A DNA stretch of 42,475 bases from an uncultured Lachnospiraceae bacterium (GCA_947169235.1 CAMVOY010000017.1:1-42475); one strand, 5' to 3'. Counted from the first letter of the stretch, positions 1 through 7,761 are shown. The notes: generated by a model from the letters alone, not told the origin. Made by a program: numbers and translations.

Positions 1-131
1 CGACGCTCGAGACACATCCATCGCGGTGACAATTCAAAGCCATCCTCGAAGGGCTTTGCCCTGCTTATGCAACAAATCAAACCTGCTCTATTGTGGCCTG
101 TTACTTGAAATGATTATTCAAACAGAATAAT

Positions 132-156
132 AAGCCTTGCGAATGCAGGGCTTTTT
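132..156 (+). terminator. Hairpin with T-run upstream of gatC
   Basis: A stem of AAGCCTTGC and GCAGGGCTT around a GAAT loop is followed by TTTTTCG, as in an intrinsic terminator for a gene lying left of the window. It overlaps the -35 region of the gatC promoter. No gene could be supported in 1-214; the rest of that stretch holds only this hairpin and the promoter. Confidence 0.55.
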
Positions 157-165
157 CGTTATAAT
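138..165 (+). promoter_or_regulatory. Sigma-A type promoter for gatCAB
   Basis: TTGCGA at 138-143, a 16-bp spacer and a perfect TATAAT at 160-165. Transcription would begin near 172, about 50 nt before gatC. The -35 lies inside the terminator stem. Confidence 0.6.
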
Positions 166-220
166 AGGGGCATGAGATGCGGCCCTAGTGCAGCCTGTGT
201 GGCAATGAAAGGACTTGTTT

Positions 221-418
221 ATGGATGAGATAATTGAGTTTTTTGATAAGATCAGTGAGGTTGATACTGAGGGAGTTGAGCCGATGGTTCAGCCGGTTTA
301 TGATGAAAAGAACAAGTTACGGGAGGATGTCGTTACTAACGGGGATATGAGGGAGGAACTGATGAATTCGGCGCCTGTTTCTGATAAAGATTATTATGTT
401 GTGCCAAGGAGTATTTGA
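221..418 (+). CDS. gatC: GatC, N-terminally truncated subunit of Asp/Glu-tRNA amidotransferase
   Basis: GatC is the small subunit of the GatCAB complex, which converts Glu-tRNA(Gln) and Asp-tRNA(Asn) to the amidated forms in the cytoplasm. The visible part matches the C-terminal two thirds of GatC: a DTEGVEP stretch, a REDVVTNG stretch and a final VVP motif. The family is normally about 95 residues; this reads 65. An in-frame TGA at 206-208 rules out an upstream extension, so the first helix (about 25-30 residues) is missing. I chose ATG 221 because AAAGGA lies 7 nt upstream; TTG 215 is too close to it. It is followed 36 bp later by gatA. It may be a degraded second copy; another gatCAB elsewhere in the genome cannot be excluded. 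Confidence 0.8.
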   Translation: MDEIIEFFDKISEVDTEGVEPMVQPVYDEKNKLREDVVTNGDMREELMNSAPVSDKDYYVVPRSI

Positions 419-454
419 AGCTTGAACTATATGTGTATATGTTACGGAGGAAAG

Positions 455-1831
455 ATGACCGGGATTGAGATAGCAAAGAAGATAAAAAATGGAGAGATAT
501 CGGTTGAGGAGGTAGCGCTCGAGGCTCTAAGAAAAGCTGAGGGTGATTCTTGTAATGCGTTTATCACGATTTGTGAACGCGAGCAGGTGATAGACAGGGC
601 GAGAGAGGTGCAGGCACAGATTGACAGCGGGGAGCTCGACGGGAGTGCTTTGGCCGGGGTGCCGATCGCTATCAAAGATAATATCTGTACCAAGGGTATC
701 AGGACTACCTGTGGGTCAAAGATGCTTGAAAACTATATCCCGTCATATTCTGCAACGGTTGTAGAAAGATTGGAAGAAGCGGGGCTGGTCATTATCGGGA
801 AAACTAACATGGACGAGTTTGGGATGGGCTCCACGACGGAGACATCTTTTTTTGGCCCTGTACTTAATCCGAATGATCCTTCGCGTGTGGCAGGAGGATC
901 TTCGGGTGGATCGGCCGCAGCTGTGGCAGCGGGGATCGTTCCTATAGCCTTGGGAAGTGATACCGGAGGATCAATAAGACAGCCTGCGGCACACTGCGGA
1001 GTGATGGGTTTGAAGCCTACCTATGGGACTGTATCAAGATACGGGCTTGTGGCTTACGCTTCATCGATGGACCAGATAGGACCTATCGCAACAGATGAAG
1101 ATGATCTGATCGCCCTTTATGATATCATAAAGGGTCCGGATAAGAAGGACTCAACAAGCGTGAGTATCGAAGATGGGAAGGAAGAAGACAGTGTGATCAG
1201 CGGGATAAAGGTTGGTATTCCGAAAGATGTCATGTCGAAGGATGGGTTTATCGGATATGCCCATGAATTGGAGGCGCGTGGCGCTGTCGTAGATGACTTC
1301 GAACTGAAGCTACTTGACTACGCTGTTCCTGCCTACTATATCATCGCATGTGCGGAGGCGAGCTCGAATCTGGCCAGGTTTGACGGCGTGAAGTATGGAT
1401 TCAGATCGAATGAGTATGATGATCTCCGCGATATGTATGTCAAGACTCATGCTGAGGGCTTCGGCGAGGAGGTCAGAAGGCGAATAGAACTGGGTGAGTT
1501 TACACTTTCCCATGGTTTTTATGATCAGTATTATCTGAAGGCATGCAAGGTGAGAAGACTTATCCATGATGAGTTTAAAAAGGCATTTGAAAAGTATGAT
1601 GTTATCCTTATGTCGACTACTACAGGTATCGCGCCGAAGCTTGGTGAGTTATCATCTGATCCGATAAGCATGTACAAGTCGGACCTTTACACGGTGCCGA
1701 TAAATCTGGTCGGACTACCGGCGTTATCAGTACCATGGGAGAATAAAGATGGTTTACCTATAGGTGTTCAGCTGGTGGGGAATCATTTTTCGGAAAAAAT
1801 GCTGCTACGTGCAGTCGGAGCCATACGATAG
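455..1831 (+). CDS. gatA: GatA, amidase subunit of GatCAB
   Basis: GatA is the glutaminase/amidase subunit that releases ammonia from glutamine for tRNA amidation. The amidase signature is intact: Lys74 (AIKDN), Ser149 in GGSSGGS and Ser173 in GSDTGGS. The 75- and 24-residue spacings match the Ser-cisSer-Lys triad of known GatA. ATG 455 is chosen over an upstream in-frame TTG because GGAGG sits 5 nt before it. At 458 residues it is shorter than the usual 485-490: about 10 residues seem to be missing around residue 262, and the usual final 15-20 residues after LLRA are absent (stop TAG at 1829). The catalytic core looks functional. It is co-transcribed with gatC and gatB. Confidence 0.92.
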   Translation: MTGIEIAKKIKNGEISVEEVALEALRKAEGDSCNAFITICEREQVIDRAREVQAQIDSGELDGSALAGVPIAIKDNICTKGIRTTCGSKMLENYIPSYSATVVERLEEAGLVIIGKTNMDEFGMGSTTETSFFGPVLNPNDPSRVAGGSSGGSAAAVAAGIVPIALGSDTGGSIRQPAAHCGVMGLKPTYGTVSRYGLVAYASSMDQIGPIATDEDDLIALYDIIKGPDKKDSTSVSIEDGKEEDSVISGIKVGIPKDVMSKDGFIGYAHELEARGAVVDDFELKLLDYAVPAYYIIACAEASSNLARFDGVKYGFRSNEYDDLRDMYVKTHAEGFGEEVRRRIELGEFTLSHGFYDQYYLKACKVRRLIHDEFKKAFEKYDVILMSTTTGIAPKLGELSSDPISMYKSDLYTVPINLVGLPALSVPWENKDGLPIGVQLVGNHFSEKMLLRAVGAIR

Positions 1832-1924
1832 ACAAATCTTATTATGAAGCAACATCAATAAGAAAAATATAACAGAAATAATAACAGAAAAACTATATGA
1901 TAAGAAAAGGAATATATCGACAGT

Positions 1925-3544
1925 ATGATATCAGATTATGAAACAATAATAGGGCTTGAGGTGCATGTTGAATTGTCGACAAAAACGAAGATTTTTTGTG
2001 GCTGTTCGACCGCTTTCGGTGCGCCTGCAAATACGAATACCTGCCCTGTGTGTCTGGGGATGCCGGGTGCTCTTCCGGCGTTAAACAAAGCGGTTGTCGA
2101 CAAAGCAATTATGATCGGACTTGCACTGAATTGTAAGATTAATAATAACACAAGATTTGACAGGAAAAACTACTATTATCCTGACAATCCTCAGAACTAT
2201 CAGATATCGCAGTTATACGTTCCGATAGGTGTGAATGGATATCTGTCAATAGGTGGGGCTGAAACAGAAGTTGAAACATACTCTGAGGGTAGTGTTGCAT
2301 CGGGTTTTCCAAACAGGAACAGAAAGAGGATCCGTATCCACGAGATACATATGGAAGAGGATGCGGGAAAGCTGATACATAACGATGCTACGGGAGATAC
2401 TTTAGTTGATAATAACAGAGCAGGAGTGCCACTCATAGAGATAGTGACCGAGCCGGATATGCGAAGTGCCGAGGAAGCGGTGGAGTTCCTTACAAAGCTT
2501 CGAACAGTTCTTTTATATATGGGAGTATCCGACTGTAGGATGAATGAGGGTTCGCTTCGTGCGGATGTTAACTTATCCATAAGAAAAACAGGTGCGTCAG
2601 TCGGATGTGATCAGGCGGAAGGAGTCTGTCAGTATCCGGACGGGAAATCTTCATCGGCAGTGCCGGGCACATATGCAGGCGATGATAAGGGTGCTTTTGG
2701 TACCAGGACGGAGATGAAGAATCTTAATTCGTTTAAAGCTATAACCCGTGCTATAGAAGCCGAATCAAAAAGGCAGATCGAGCTTATCGAAAAAGGTGGA
2801 GAGGTAGACCAGGAGACCCGCAGGTGGGATGATGATAAGGGGACTTCCTTTGTGATGAGATCAAAGGAAGACGCACAGGATTACAGATATTTTCCTGATC
2901 CGGATCTGCCTCCAGTACATATCGATGATGAATGGATAGATAAGATCAAAGAAGGCCTTCCCGAGTTTCCCGATGAGAAGGCAGCACGGTATAAGAAGGA
3001 TTACGCACTTTCCGATTATGATATAGGCATACTTACTTCGGAGAAAAAGCTTTGTGATATATTTGAAATTACAGTGGGATTCGGAGCGGATCCGAAGAAA
3101 ACTGCAAACTGGCTTCTCGGTGAGACTTTACGTATATTGAATGAAAGAGGAATGGATCCGATCGATATTACTCTCGATCCGAAAGACTTAGCCGACCTGA
3201 TCTCATTAACTGATAATAATACTATCAATTCCACTACTGCAAAGGAAGTCTTCGGGGTTATTTTTGATAAAAATAATAAAGATAAAAAATCCGACGACAT
3301 ACCATCAGGGGATTCTTTTGTAAAAAGATATGTTGATGAGCATGGCATGGGTATGGTCAGTGATTCTTCAGAGCTTGAGGGGATCATTATCAAAGTAATA
3401 GAGGATAATCCCAAATCAGTAAGTGATTATAATGCCGGGAAAACTAAAGCTATAGGTTTTCTTATCGGTCAGGTTATGAAGGAGACTAAAGGAAAAGCCG
3501 ATCCTGAGCTTGTAAAAAAACTGTTGACAGAAAAACTTCAATAG
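1925..3544 (+). CDS. gatB: GatB, tRNA-binding/kinase subunit of GatCAB
   Basis: GatB phosphorylates the tRNA-bound Glu or Asp and transfers ammonia to it. The N-terminus has the signature ETIIGLEVHVEL, the Cys pairs in CGCS and CPVC, and YYYPDNPQNYQISQ. The C-terminus is the YqeY-like tail domain with an IGFLIGQVMK stretch. Its 539 residues exceed the usual ~475-500. Most of the excess is a Gly/Ser/Asp-rich insertion at about residues 222-253, between NLSIR and FGTRTEMKN, where homologues have roughly 8 residues; a second polar insertion lies near residue 450. The start at 1925 aligns with the family N-terminus. There is a 93-bp gap after gatA and no clear terminator downstream. Confidence 0.93.
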   Translation: MISDYETIIGLEVHVELSTKTKIFCGCSTAFGAPANTNTCPVCLGMPGALPALNKAVVDKAIMIGLALNCKINNNTRFDRKNYYYPDNPQNYQISQLYVPIGVNGYLSIGGAETEVETYSEGSVASGFPNRNRKRIRIHEIHMEEDAGKLIHNDATGDTLVDNNRAGVPLIEIVTEPDMRSAEEAVEFLTKLRTVLLYMGVSDCRMNEGSLRADVNLSIRKTGASVGCDQAEGVCQYPDGKSSSAVPGTYAGDDKGAFGTRTEMKNLNSFKAITRAIEAESKRQIELIEKGGEVDQETRRWDDDKGTSFVMRSKEDAQDYRYFPDPDLPPVHIDDEWIDKIKEGLPEFPDEKAARYKKDYALSDYDIGILTSEKKLCDIFEITVGFGADPKKTANWLLGETLRILNERGMDPIDITLDPKDLADLISLTDNNTINSTTAKEVFGVIFDKNNKDKKSDDIPSGDSFVKRYVDEHGMGMVSDSSELEGIIIKVIEDNPKSVSDYNAGKTKAIGFLIGQVMKETKGKADPELVKKLLTEKLQ

Positions 3545-3709
3545 CAGATATAACGGTTTTTCGGCATGTACGATGAAAAATCGATCTGCTTGTAATTATT
3601 TTATAAATTAAATGTCACTTTTTTATGGTGTCGTGCGTATTATTAGTGAAAGGGAATCCTGTTTAATGGACAATCGCGAGCGTTCAAAATGGAAGAAAGG
3701 AGATGGCGT

Positions 3710-4210
3710 ATGAACGACAGAAATGCCGATCTTGAAGCGGTTATAAATGAATACAGTGATATGCTCTACAAGATTTGCTTCGTGATACTTAAAAATGAGC
3801 ACGATACCAAAGACGTATTGCAGGATACATTCATGATATACTACACCAAAAGGCCTGACTTTGAAAGTGAGGAACACAAGAAGGCCTGGCTCATAAGGGT
3901 ATCCCAAAACAAATGTAAGGAGTTTTTGAGATTCCACAAGAGACATGCGGCTGTACCGCTCGATAAGATAGATGAGACGGAGCTCATCACGGATGGACTA
4001 AATGAATATGAGCGTGAAATCTTATCCATGATATGGGATATGAATCTGAAGCTCAAATCCGTAGTTATACTCCACTACATCGTCGGTTATTCGGTTGACG
4101 AGACGGCGGATATTCTGAAGATATCGTCATCAGCAGTCAAAAAAAGATTACAGAGAGCCAGAGAGGCCCTCAAATCTGAATACAAGGGAGGTTTGGTGTA
4201 TGAGAAATGA
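3710..4210 (+). CDS. ECF-type RNA polymerase sigma factor
   Basis: This is an extracytoplasmic-function sigma-70 of 166 residues. Region 2 contains the stretch DVLQDTFMIYY, and region 4 the HTH with SVDETADILKISSSAVKKRLQRAR. The start at 3710 follows AAAGGAG at 8-nt spacing; an upstream in-frame ATG at 3689 has no ribosome-binding site. The stop codon overlaps the next gene by 11 bp, so the sigma factor and its membrane partner should be translationally coupled. That is the usual layout for a sigma factor held by an anti-sigma protein. Its regulon cannot be read from the sequence. Confidence 0.9.
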   Translation: MNDRNADLEAVINEYSDMLYKICFVILKNEHDTKDVLQDTFMIYYTKRPDFESEEHKKAWLIRVSQNKCKEFLRFHKRHAAVPLDKIDETELITDGLNEYEREILSMIWDMNLKLKSVVILHYIVGYSVDETADILKISSSAVKKRLQRAREALKSEYKGGLVYEK

Positions 4211-5051
4211 AATGAAGTCAGATCTTTTATCAAACATTGAGATATCAGAGGAAATGAAACGTGATATTTACAGAGGATGCAGACGAGGAAAAACGACTTC
4301 CGATTTCAGGTTCCGTCATTCAGGAGCACTTATGGCAGCTCTTATCATAGGGGCGGTTGCTTTTACGGGAGCCGGAGCTAGCGCAGCGGCTATCTTTACA
4401 TTTGCTGATCGTATCGAGCAGATGCCTGCAGTCGAAAAGAAAGCCTACAAAGAGGAGGTTAAAAAGGATACATTTGTATCTATCGATGAGGGCTTCTCCA
4501 GAGAGCTTACTGATGATGAGATTGACAGAAGCATAAAGCTCGAGCGTGATTACTACGATAAGGGTGTTTTCCCGAAGCAGGAGATGGCTCACTACGATAA
4601 GGCTTCAGAGAGAAAAGCTGACGAGCTTGCCTATGTAGCTGAAGATAATATCGTTTACATGCCGGATCAGATGAGCGATGAGCAGATACTCCAGTACATC
4701 GATCACGATGCAAAGAAGCGTGCCGTAAATATCGAACAGCTCAAAAAGAAAGGTGATGAGCCGGGACGCGGTATGGCACTTGAGTCCACACCTGTCAAGG
4801 AAGGCAGCAAGGAGAGCAAGGCTGTTGACGCGGCAAAGAAGGCAGTAAAGAAGCAATTCGGTGTTGATATAACAGATAAATGGATCACGCTTGTTGATTT
4901 CTTCGAGAATGACACTTTTAAAAGCGAAAAGAAGATAGATACTTTTAACGTATTTTTCTATCAGCTCGGACTCGGTTATGCCGATCAGTATCAGGTACTC
5001 TTAAATGCCAAAGATATGTCAGTACTTATGGCAAACAAGCAGGGCAGATAA
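4200..5051 (+). CDS. Putative membrane-anchored anti-sigma factor
   Basis: 283 residues: a cytoplasmic head of about 40 residues, one hydrophobic segment at about residues 43-68 rich in Ala/Gly/Ile, and a long charged extracytoplasmic part ending in a beta-rich region of about 75 residues (from roughly residue 205). This single-pass layout directly behind an ECF sigma gene, with an 11-bp overlap, is typical of anti-sigma factors. I recognise no zinc-binding anti-sigma motif, so the assignment rests on context and topology. A strong terminator follows 66 bp downstream, closing a two-gene operon. Confidence 0.6.
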   Translation: MRNEMKSDLLSNIEISEEMKRDIYRGCRRGKTTSDFRFRHSGALMAALIIGAVAFTGAGASAAAIFTFADRIEQMPAVEKKAYKEEVKKDTFVSIDEGFSRELTDDEIDRSIKLERDYYDKGVFPKQEMAHYDKASERKADELAYVAEDNIVYMPDQMSDEQILQYIDHDAKKRAVNIEQLKKKGDEPGRGMALESTPVKEGSKESKAVDAAKKAVKKQFGVDITDKWITLVDFFENDTFKSEKKIDTFNVFFYQLGLGYADQYQVLLNAKDMSVLMANKQGR

Positions 5052-5110
5052 GACGAGCTAAAGGAGAAAAAAGTAATTAGATAAATATGCGCTGATGGCG
5101 CGTAAGTGTC

Positions 5111-5153
5111 AAAAAAAGTCAGCCTGGGCGGAGATGTCCCGGCTGACTTTTTT
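5111..5153. terminator. Bidirectional intrinsic terminator
   Basis: AAAAAA precedes the stem GTCAGCCtGGG, a 9-nt loop and CCCGGCTGAC, followed by TTTTTT. It ends the sigma/anti-sigma operon on the + strand and is nearly symmetric. From here to 5354 there is no confident gene, only the small candidate ORF at 5230-5361. Confidence 0.85.
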
Positions 5154-5229
5154 ATGTAAAAACAGCGGTATAAATATATGGCATAAATATGCCGATATAT
5201 ACTCTGTAACAACATGTTTCTGCAGAAGG

Positions 5230-5361
5230 ATGGGCAGATTTGACACGGGGATGTACACGGATGTTTTCCTGAGCGTGTACATACTGACCGTGTTATTTTT
5301 GTACTCATTTTTTTGCAGCGTGATCTACAATTTCATACATGGAGGTGAGTCGCAATGGTGA
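5230..5361 (+). CDS. Candidate small membrane protein (weak)
   Basis: A 43-residue ORF, MGRFDTGMY... then about 25 mostly hydrophobic aromatic/aliphatic residues, compatible with a single transmembrane helix. Its stop codon overlaps the start of the next gene (ATGGTGA), which would couple the two. Against it: the ribosome-binding site is poor (GAAGG only a few nt away) and I recognise no homologue. It is listed because the stretch is otherwise empty. Confidence 0.22.
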   Translation: MGRFDTGMYTDVFLSVYILTVLFLYSFFCSVIYNFIHGGESQW

Positions 5362-6428
5362 TTCAATCAAGTGGAGTCGCGATGGGTTCGGGCAGAACTT
5401 ATCAGCGACAGACACGTGAACGTTCATCTAACCGAGGCTGGGGCGAGGTCTTGGATTCTACGACATCGCCTACAGCTAAGGAGGGCCGGACGATCACGAA
5501 AAAAGAATCGGTAACAGAAGTCGTGCAGTTGTACCAAAACTACACTTCTTCGGGACGGAAAGTGGCAAATGCATCGGATGGTGCGTCGGATGAGGCAAAT
5601 GAGAATCTCATCAGGCCACTCAGTGTAAGGGAACTCTTTTCTCTTTTGCTGAAGTTACGAAAGGATGCATTTGACAAGTTCCTGGAAAACTACCGTATCG
5701 GTATAGGGGTGATGCGGGAGTACAGAGTGGAATCAATGATTTCAACTAACGATGTCATGAAAGATGAGGACTCTTCATACGAATACGAGTCGGAGATCAC
5801 TGATTTCGGTGCATCGGGAAAGGTAACCACAACTGATGGAAGAGAGATTGACTTTGATGTCTCGCTTGCGTTAGGCAGGAGCTACGAAAGACGTTCTGAA
5901 CCAAGGAGATTATCGATGGGTGGAGGTTTTGTGGATCCTCTGGTGATCAACTTCGGTACGGGCAGTGCCGACCTTACGGGAAGGACCTTCGACTTCGACC
6001 TGGATGCTGATGGAGAACTCGACAACATCGCGGTACTCGGTCAGGCATGTGGATTCTTGGCATATGATAAGAACGGAGACGGGATTATCAACGATGGAAA
6101 TGAGCTTTTCGGTGCGAAGTCAGGAGATGGATTCGAAGATCTGTCAGTATACGATGCAGACGGAAACGGATGGATCGATGAAGCCGATCCGATCTTTGAC
6201 AGACTGAAGATCTGGTCAAAGGACGCCTCGGGCAAAGATCAGCTCGTGGGTCTCGGTGTCAGAGGAATCGGCGCCATATTTCTGGGTCATGCTCCGACGG
6301 AGTTCTCTTTAAAAGACCTTGCAAATGAGACCGAGGGTGTTATCCGCTCCACGGGAGTATTCTTGCGCGAGGATGGAAGCGCAGGGACTATCCAGCAGGT
6401 AGACTTCGCAAAAAAGAAGGCGGTTTAG
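5355..6428 (+). CDS. Calcium-binding-repeat protein (RTX-associated type module), no signal peptide
   Basis: 357 residues. The N-terminal ~100 residues are polar and low-complexity. From about residue 198 the protein has Asp-rich EF-hand-like loops: FDLDADGELD, YDKNGDGIIND, YDADGNGWID, with NELFG and FDRLKIW between them. This order resembles the module often found in RTX-family secreted calcium-binding proteins. GGAGGTGAG lies 7 nt before ATG 5355. There is no Sec signal peptide or membrane segment, so it is either cytosolic or exported by another route. A bidirectional terminator follows. The calcium-binding fold is well supported; the function is not known. Confidence 0.72.
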   Translation: MVIQSSGVAMGSGRTYQRQTRERSSNRGWGEVLDSTTSPTAKEGRTITKKESVTEVVQLYQNYTSSGRKVANASDGASDEANENLIRPLSVRELFSLLLKLRKDAFDKFLENYRIGIGVMREYRVESMISTNDVMKDEDSSYEYESEITDFGASGKVTTTDGREIDFDVSLALGRSYERRSEPRRLSMGGGFVDPLVINFGTGSADLTGRTFDFDLDADGELDNIAVLGQACGFLAYDKNGDGIINDGNELFGAKSGDGFEDLSVYDADGNGWIDEADPIFDRLKIWSKDASGKDQLVGLGVRGIGAIFLGHAPTEFSLKDLANETEGVIRSTGVFLREDGSAGTIQQVDFAKKKAV

Positions 6429-6451
6429 CAAGCGAAAGAAATGAAGAATCT

Positions 6452-6487
6452 AAAAAAGAGAGCAGCTATTTGACTGCTCTCTTTTTA
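6452..6487. terminator. Bidirectional intrinsic terminator
   Basis: Stem GAGAGCAG / CTGCTCTC (6458-6465 and 6474-6481) with an 8-nt loop, TTTTT on the right and AAAAAA on the left, so it works on both strands. It closes the Ca-binding gene (+) and the gene remnant arriving from the right (-). A near-copy of the stem lies at 7762-7786. Confidence 0.85.
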
Positions 6488-6498
6488 TGAACTATTCT

Positions 6499-6603
6499 TC
6501 AGTAATCTGTCCCGTATACCTTGTCCCCGATCGTAACGGAAGTATTTGCTACGGCATACTTAAATTTGGTCGGATAGTCTGTTCCTACTACGATCTGTGC
6601 AAC
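6499..6603 (-). pseudogene. C-terminal remnant of an unidentified protein
   Basis: Read leftward, this gives about 34 codons ending in IGDKVYGTDY and TGA (6499-6501), just before the bidirectional terminator at 6452-6487. The composition (alternating Thr/Val/Tyr, charged turns) looks like the end of a real beta-rich, perhaps extracellular, protein. Reading upstream, an in-frame TAA appears one codon before the VAQIVVG stretch, so no start is left. It is best seen as the 3' end of a gene lost when the Fic/TA segment arrived. Homology is unproven. Confidence 0.4.
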
Positions 6604-6636
6604 GGATTATTATCTGTTTACTTGGAATTGTTTTAC

Positions 6637-6665
6637 TTGCGGAAAGGAATGGCGTGGTGTATAAT
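6637..6665 (+). promoter_or_regulatory. Promoter of the Fic-family gene
   Basis: TTGCGG at 6637-6642, a 17-bp spacer and a perfect TATAAT at 6660-6665, followed by AAGGAGGT and the fic start at 6694. The leader is short, about 22 nt. Confidence 0.7.
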
Positions 6666-6693
6666 GATGTATGTCAAGGAGGTGTAGGAAACT

Positions 6694-7332
6694 ATGACTC
6701 AAGAAGAAGCGGTGTTTCTGGCAAAAAGAGATATCGTTGATCTTATCTATGCATCAGCTAAAATTGAGGGAATCGGCGTAACGTACCCTGATACGAATGA
6801 GATTTATGAGGGACGTTCCGTGGCAGGGCTCTCTGTTGACGACGTGCTAAAGATCAACAACCTTAAGCATGCATGGAAGTACGTCCTTGATGACGTAAAT
6901 AAACCTGTGGATCTCGAATATATCAAAGCGCTTCATAATGTCCTTGGGAGTCATGAGATAGTTAACTCCGGATTTCTCCGACGTGACGATGTCTATATCG
7001 GTGGGACTGACTGGCGTCCTGAAAAGCCGGATGAAGAAAAAGCATCTGAGAACGTTAAAGAGATTGTAGAGATTGGCGATCCTCTTGACAGTGCTCTCTC
7101 GATGTTCTGCTATCTGTGCAGGACGCAACTTTTCTACGACGGAAACAAGCGTATCGCCCAGCTGGTGGCTAACAAGATACTTATAGCCGGTGGAGTGGGA
7201 GTTCTCCGCGTCCCCGACAATAAACAGAAATTATTTCTTGAGCAGCTGGTTCGCTATTATGAAACGGATGATCCATCTGAGTTGAAATCGTTCCTGGCTG
7301 ATAATGCGATCAGAAGCCAGAAGTTCTCGTGA
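6694..7332 (+). CDS. Fic-domain protein with Gln in place of the catalytic His
   Basis: Fic proteins transfer AMP or other phosphate-containing groups to target proteins. This 212-residue protein has the core loop QLFYDGNKR at residues 145-153, which aligns with HxFxxGN(G/K)R, but position 145 is Gln instead of the His that activates the target hydroxyl. Near the N-terminus SAKIEG (residues 21-26) fits the inhibitory motif (S/T)xxxE(G/N) of autoinhibited Fic proteins. An excellent AAGGAGGT precedes ATG 6694, and there is a private promoter. The gene ends 6 bp from a convergent frameshifted antitoxin. I recall DNA-binding-less Fic relatives with Gln here, but cannot say whether they are active. 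No HTH partner lies beside it on the same strand. Confidence 0.85.
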   Translation: MTQEEAVFLAKRDIVDLIYASAKIEGIGVTYPDTNEIYEGRSVAGLSVDDVLKINNLKHAWKYVLDDVNKPVDLEYIKALHNVLGSHEIVNSGFLRRDDVYIGGTDWRPEKPDEEKASENVKEIVEIGDPLDSALSMFCYLCRTQLFYDGNKRIAQLVANKILIAGGVGVLRVPDNKQKLFLEQLVRYYETDDPSELKSFLADNAIRSQKFS

Positions 7333-7338
7333 TGAATT

Positions 7339-7630
7339 CTATATATGTTGGTTTTCTAGCGGGACTACTTTAAGTGTTTTCCCCAATGATGCGAGTACTT
7401 TGAGTATTGTGTCAATCTTAGCGTTGGTATCGCCACTTTCCATGCGAGCGATTACCGGTTGCTTTACTCCACTCATTTTTTTCGAGTTGTTTTTGGGTTA
7501 TCCCTTGCTCGCGTCTGGCTTTTACCAGTTCCCCTATAAGAGCGACTCTAAGATCACTTTCTGCGATTTCCTCAGCAGAAAACAGTTCGCTACGGACATT
7601 TTCCCATTTTTTTAGTTTATTCATGTTCAT
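7339..7630 (-). pseudogene. HigA/XRE-type antitoxin, frameshifted in a run of seven A
   Basis: The first frame reads MNMNKLKKWENVRSELFS, then VALIGELVKARREQGITQKQLEK, the front of a helix-turn-helix antitoxin. After a run of seven A (T7476-7482 on the + strand) that frame leaves the family. Dropping one A restores MSGVKQPVIARMESGDT, then an ILKVLASLGKTL-type end and a TAG at 7339-7341, giving a complete ~96-residue antitoxin. The start at 7630 has GGAGG at 7-nt spacing. It overlaps the end of the toxin remnant by 14 bp, the classic higB-higA order. It is either a true pseudogene, a slippage-controlled gene or a single-base sequence error. Confidence 0.8.
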
Positions 7631-7760
7631 TTCCATACCTCCGCTTGAAGTCAGAATACTCGTTCTTTGCTTTTTTGATTTCTCGGGTTGGTGTTTTCGG
7701 CGTCTTTTTCGTTTTTTTAAGAGAAAAGCCCGTGGTTTCCCGCGGATTTTGTCTACAGTC
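7617..7760 (-). pseudogene. 3' remnant of a HigB/RelE-type toxin
   Basis: Read leftward in the frame ending at TAA 7617-7619, about 45 codons contain GFSLKKTKKTPKTPTREI followed by KKAKNEYSDFKRR. This is the C-terminal signature (K-K-T-x-K-T-P-x-x-E-I) of the Gp49/HigB branch of RelE toxins. No start or N-terminal two thirds is present: the homologous part stops beside an unrelated hairpin at 7762-7786. The stop overlaps the antitoxin start. The toxin is certainly incomplete, so the pair is a relic. Confidence 0.65.
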
Positions 7761-7761
7761 T

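Noticed and set aside
80-125. Short matches (TTGTGGCCTG and TGATTATTCA) between the window start and element copy 2
   Set aside because: Only 10 nt each and in an order and orientation that do not match the element; likely chance.
1310-1567. Antisense ORFs inside gatA, gatB, rho and argH
   Set aside because: They lie wholly within well-supported genes on the opposite strand, have no ribosome-binding sites or recognisable motifs, and follow the codon pattern of the true frame.
1829-1872. Frameshift near the end of gatA
   Set aside because: A +1 frame stays open for only about 14 codons and does not resemble the usual GatA C-terminus, so I kept the early stop.
5095-5229. Upstream extension of the small ORF at 5230
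   Set aside because: It reads straight through the terminator hairpin at 5111-5153 and has no recognisable protein features.
6487-6687. A 66-residue + strand ORF in front of fic
   Set aside because: It starts in the terminator T-run, covers the fic promoter and is explained by the - strand remnant at 6499-6603.
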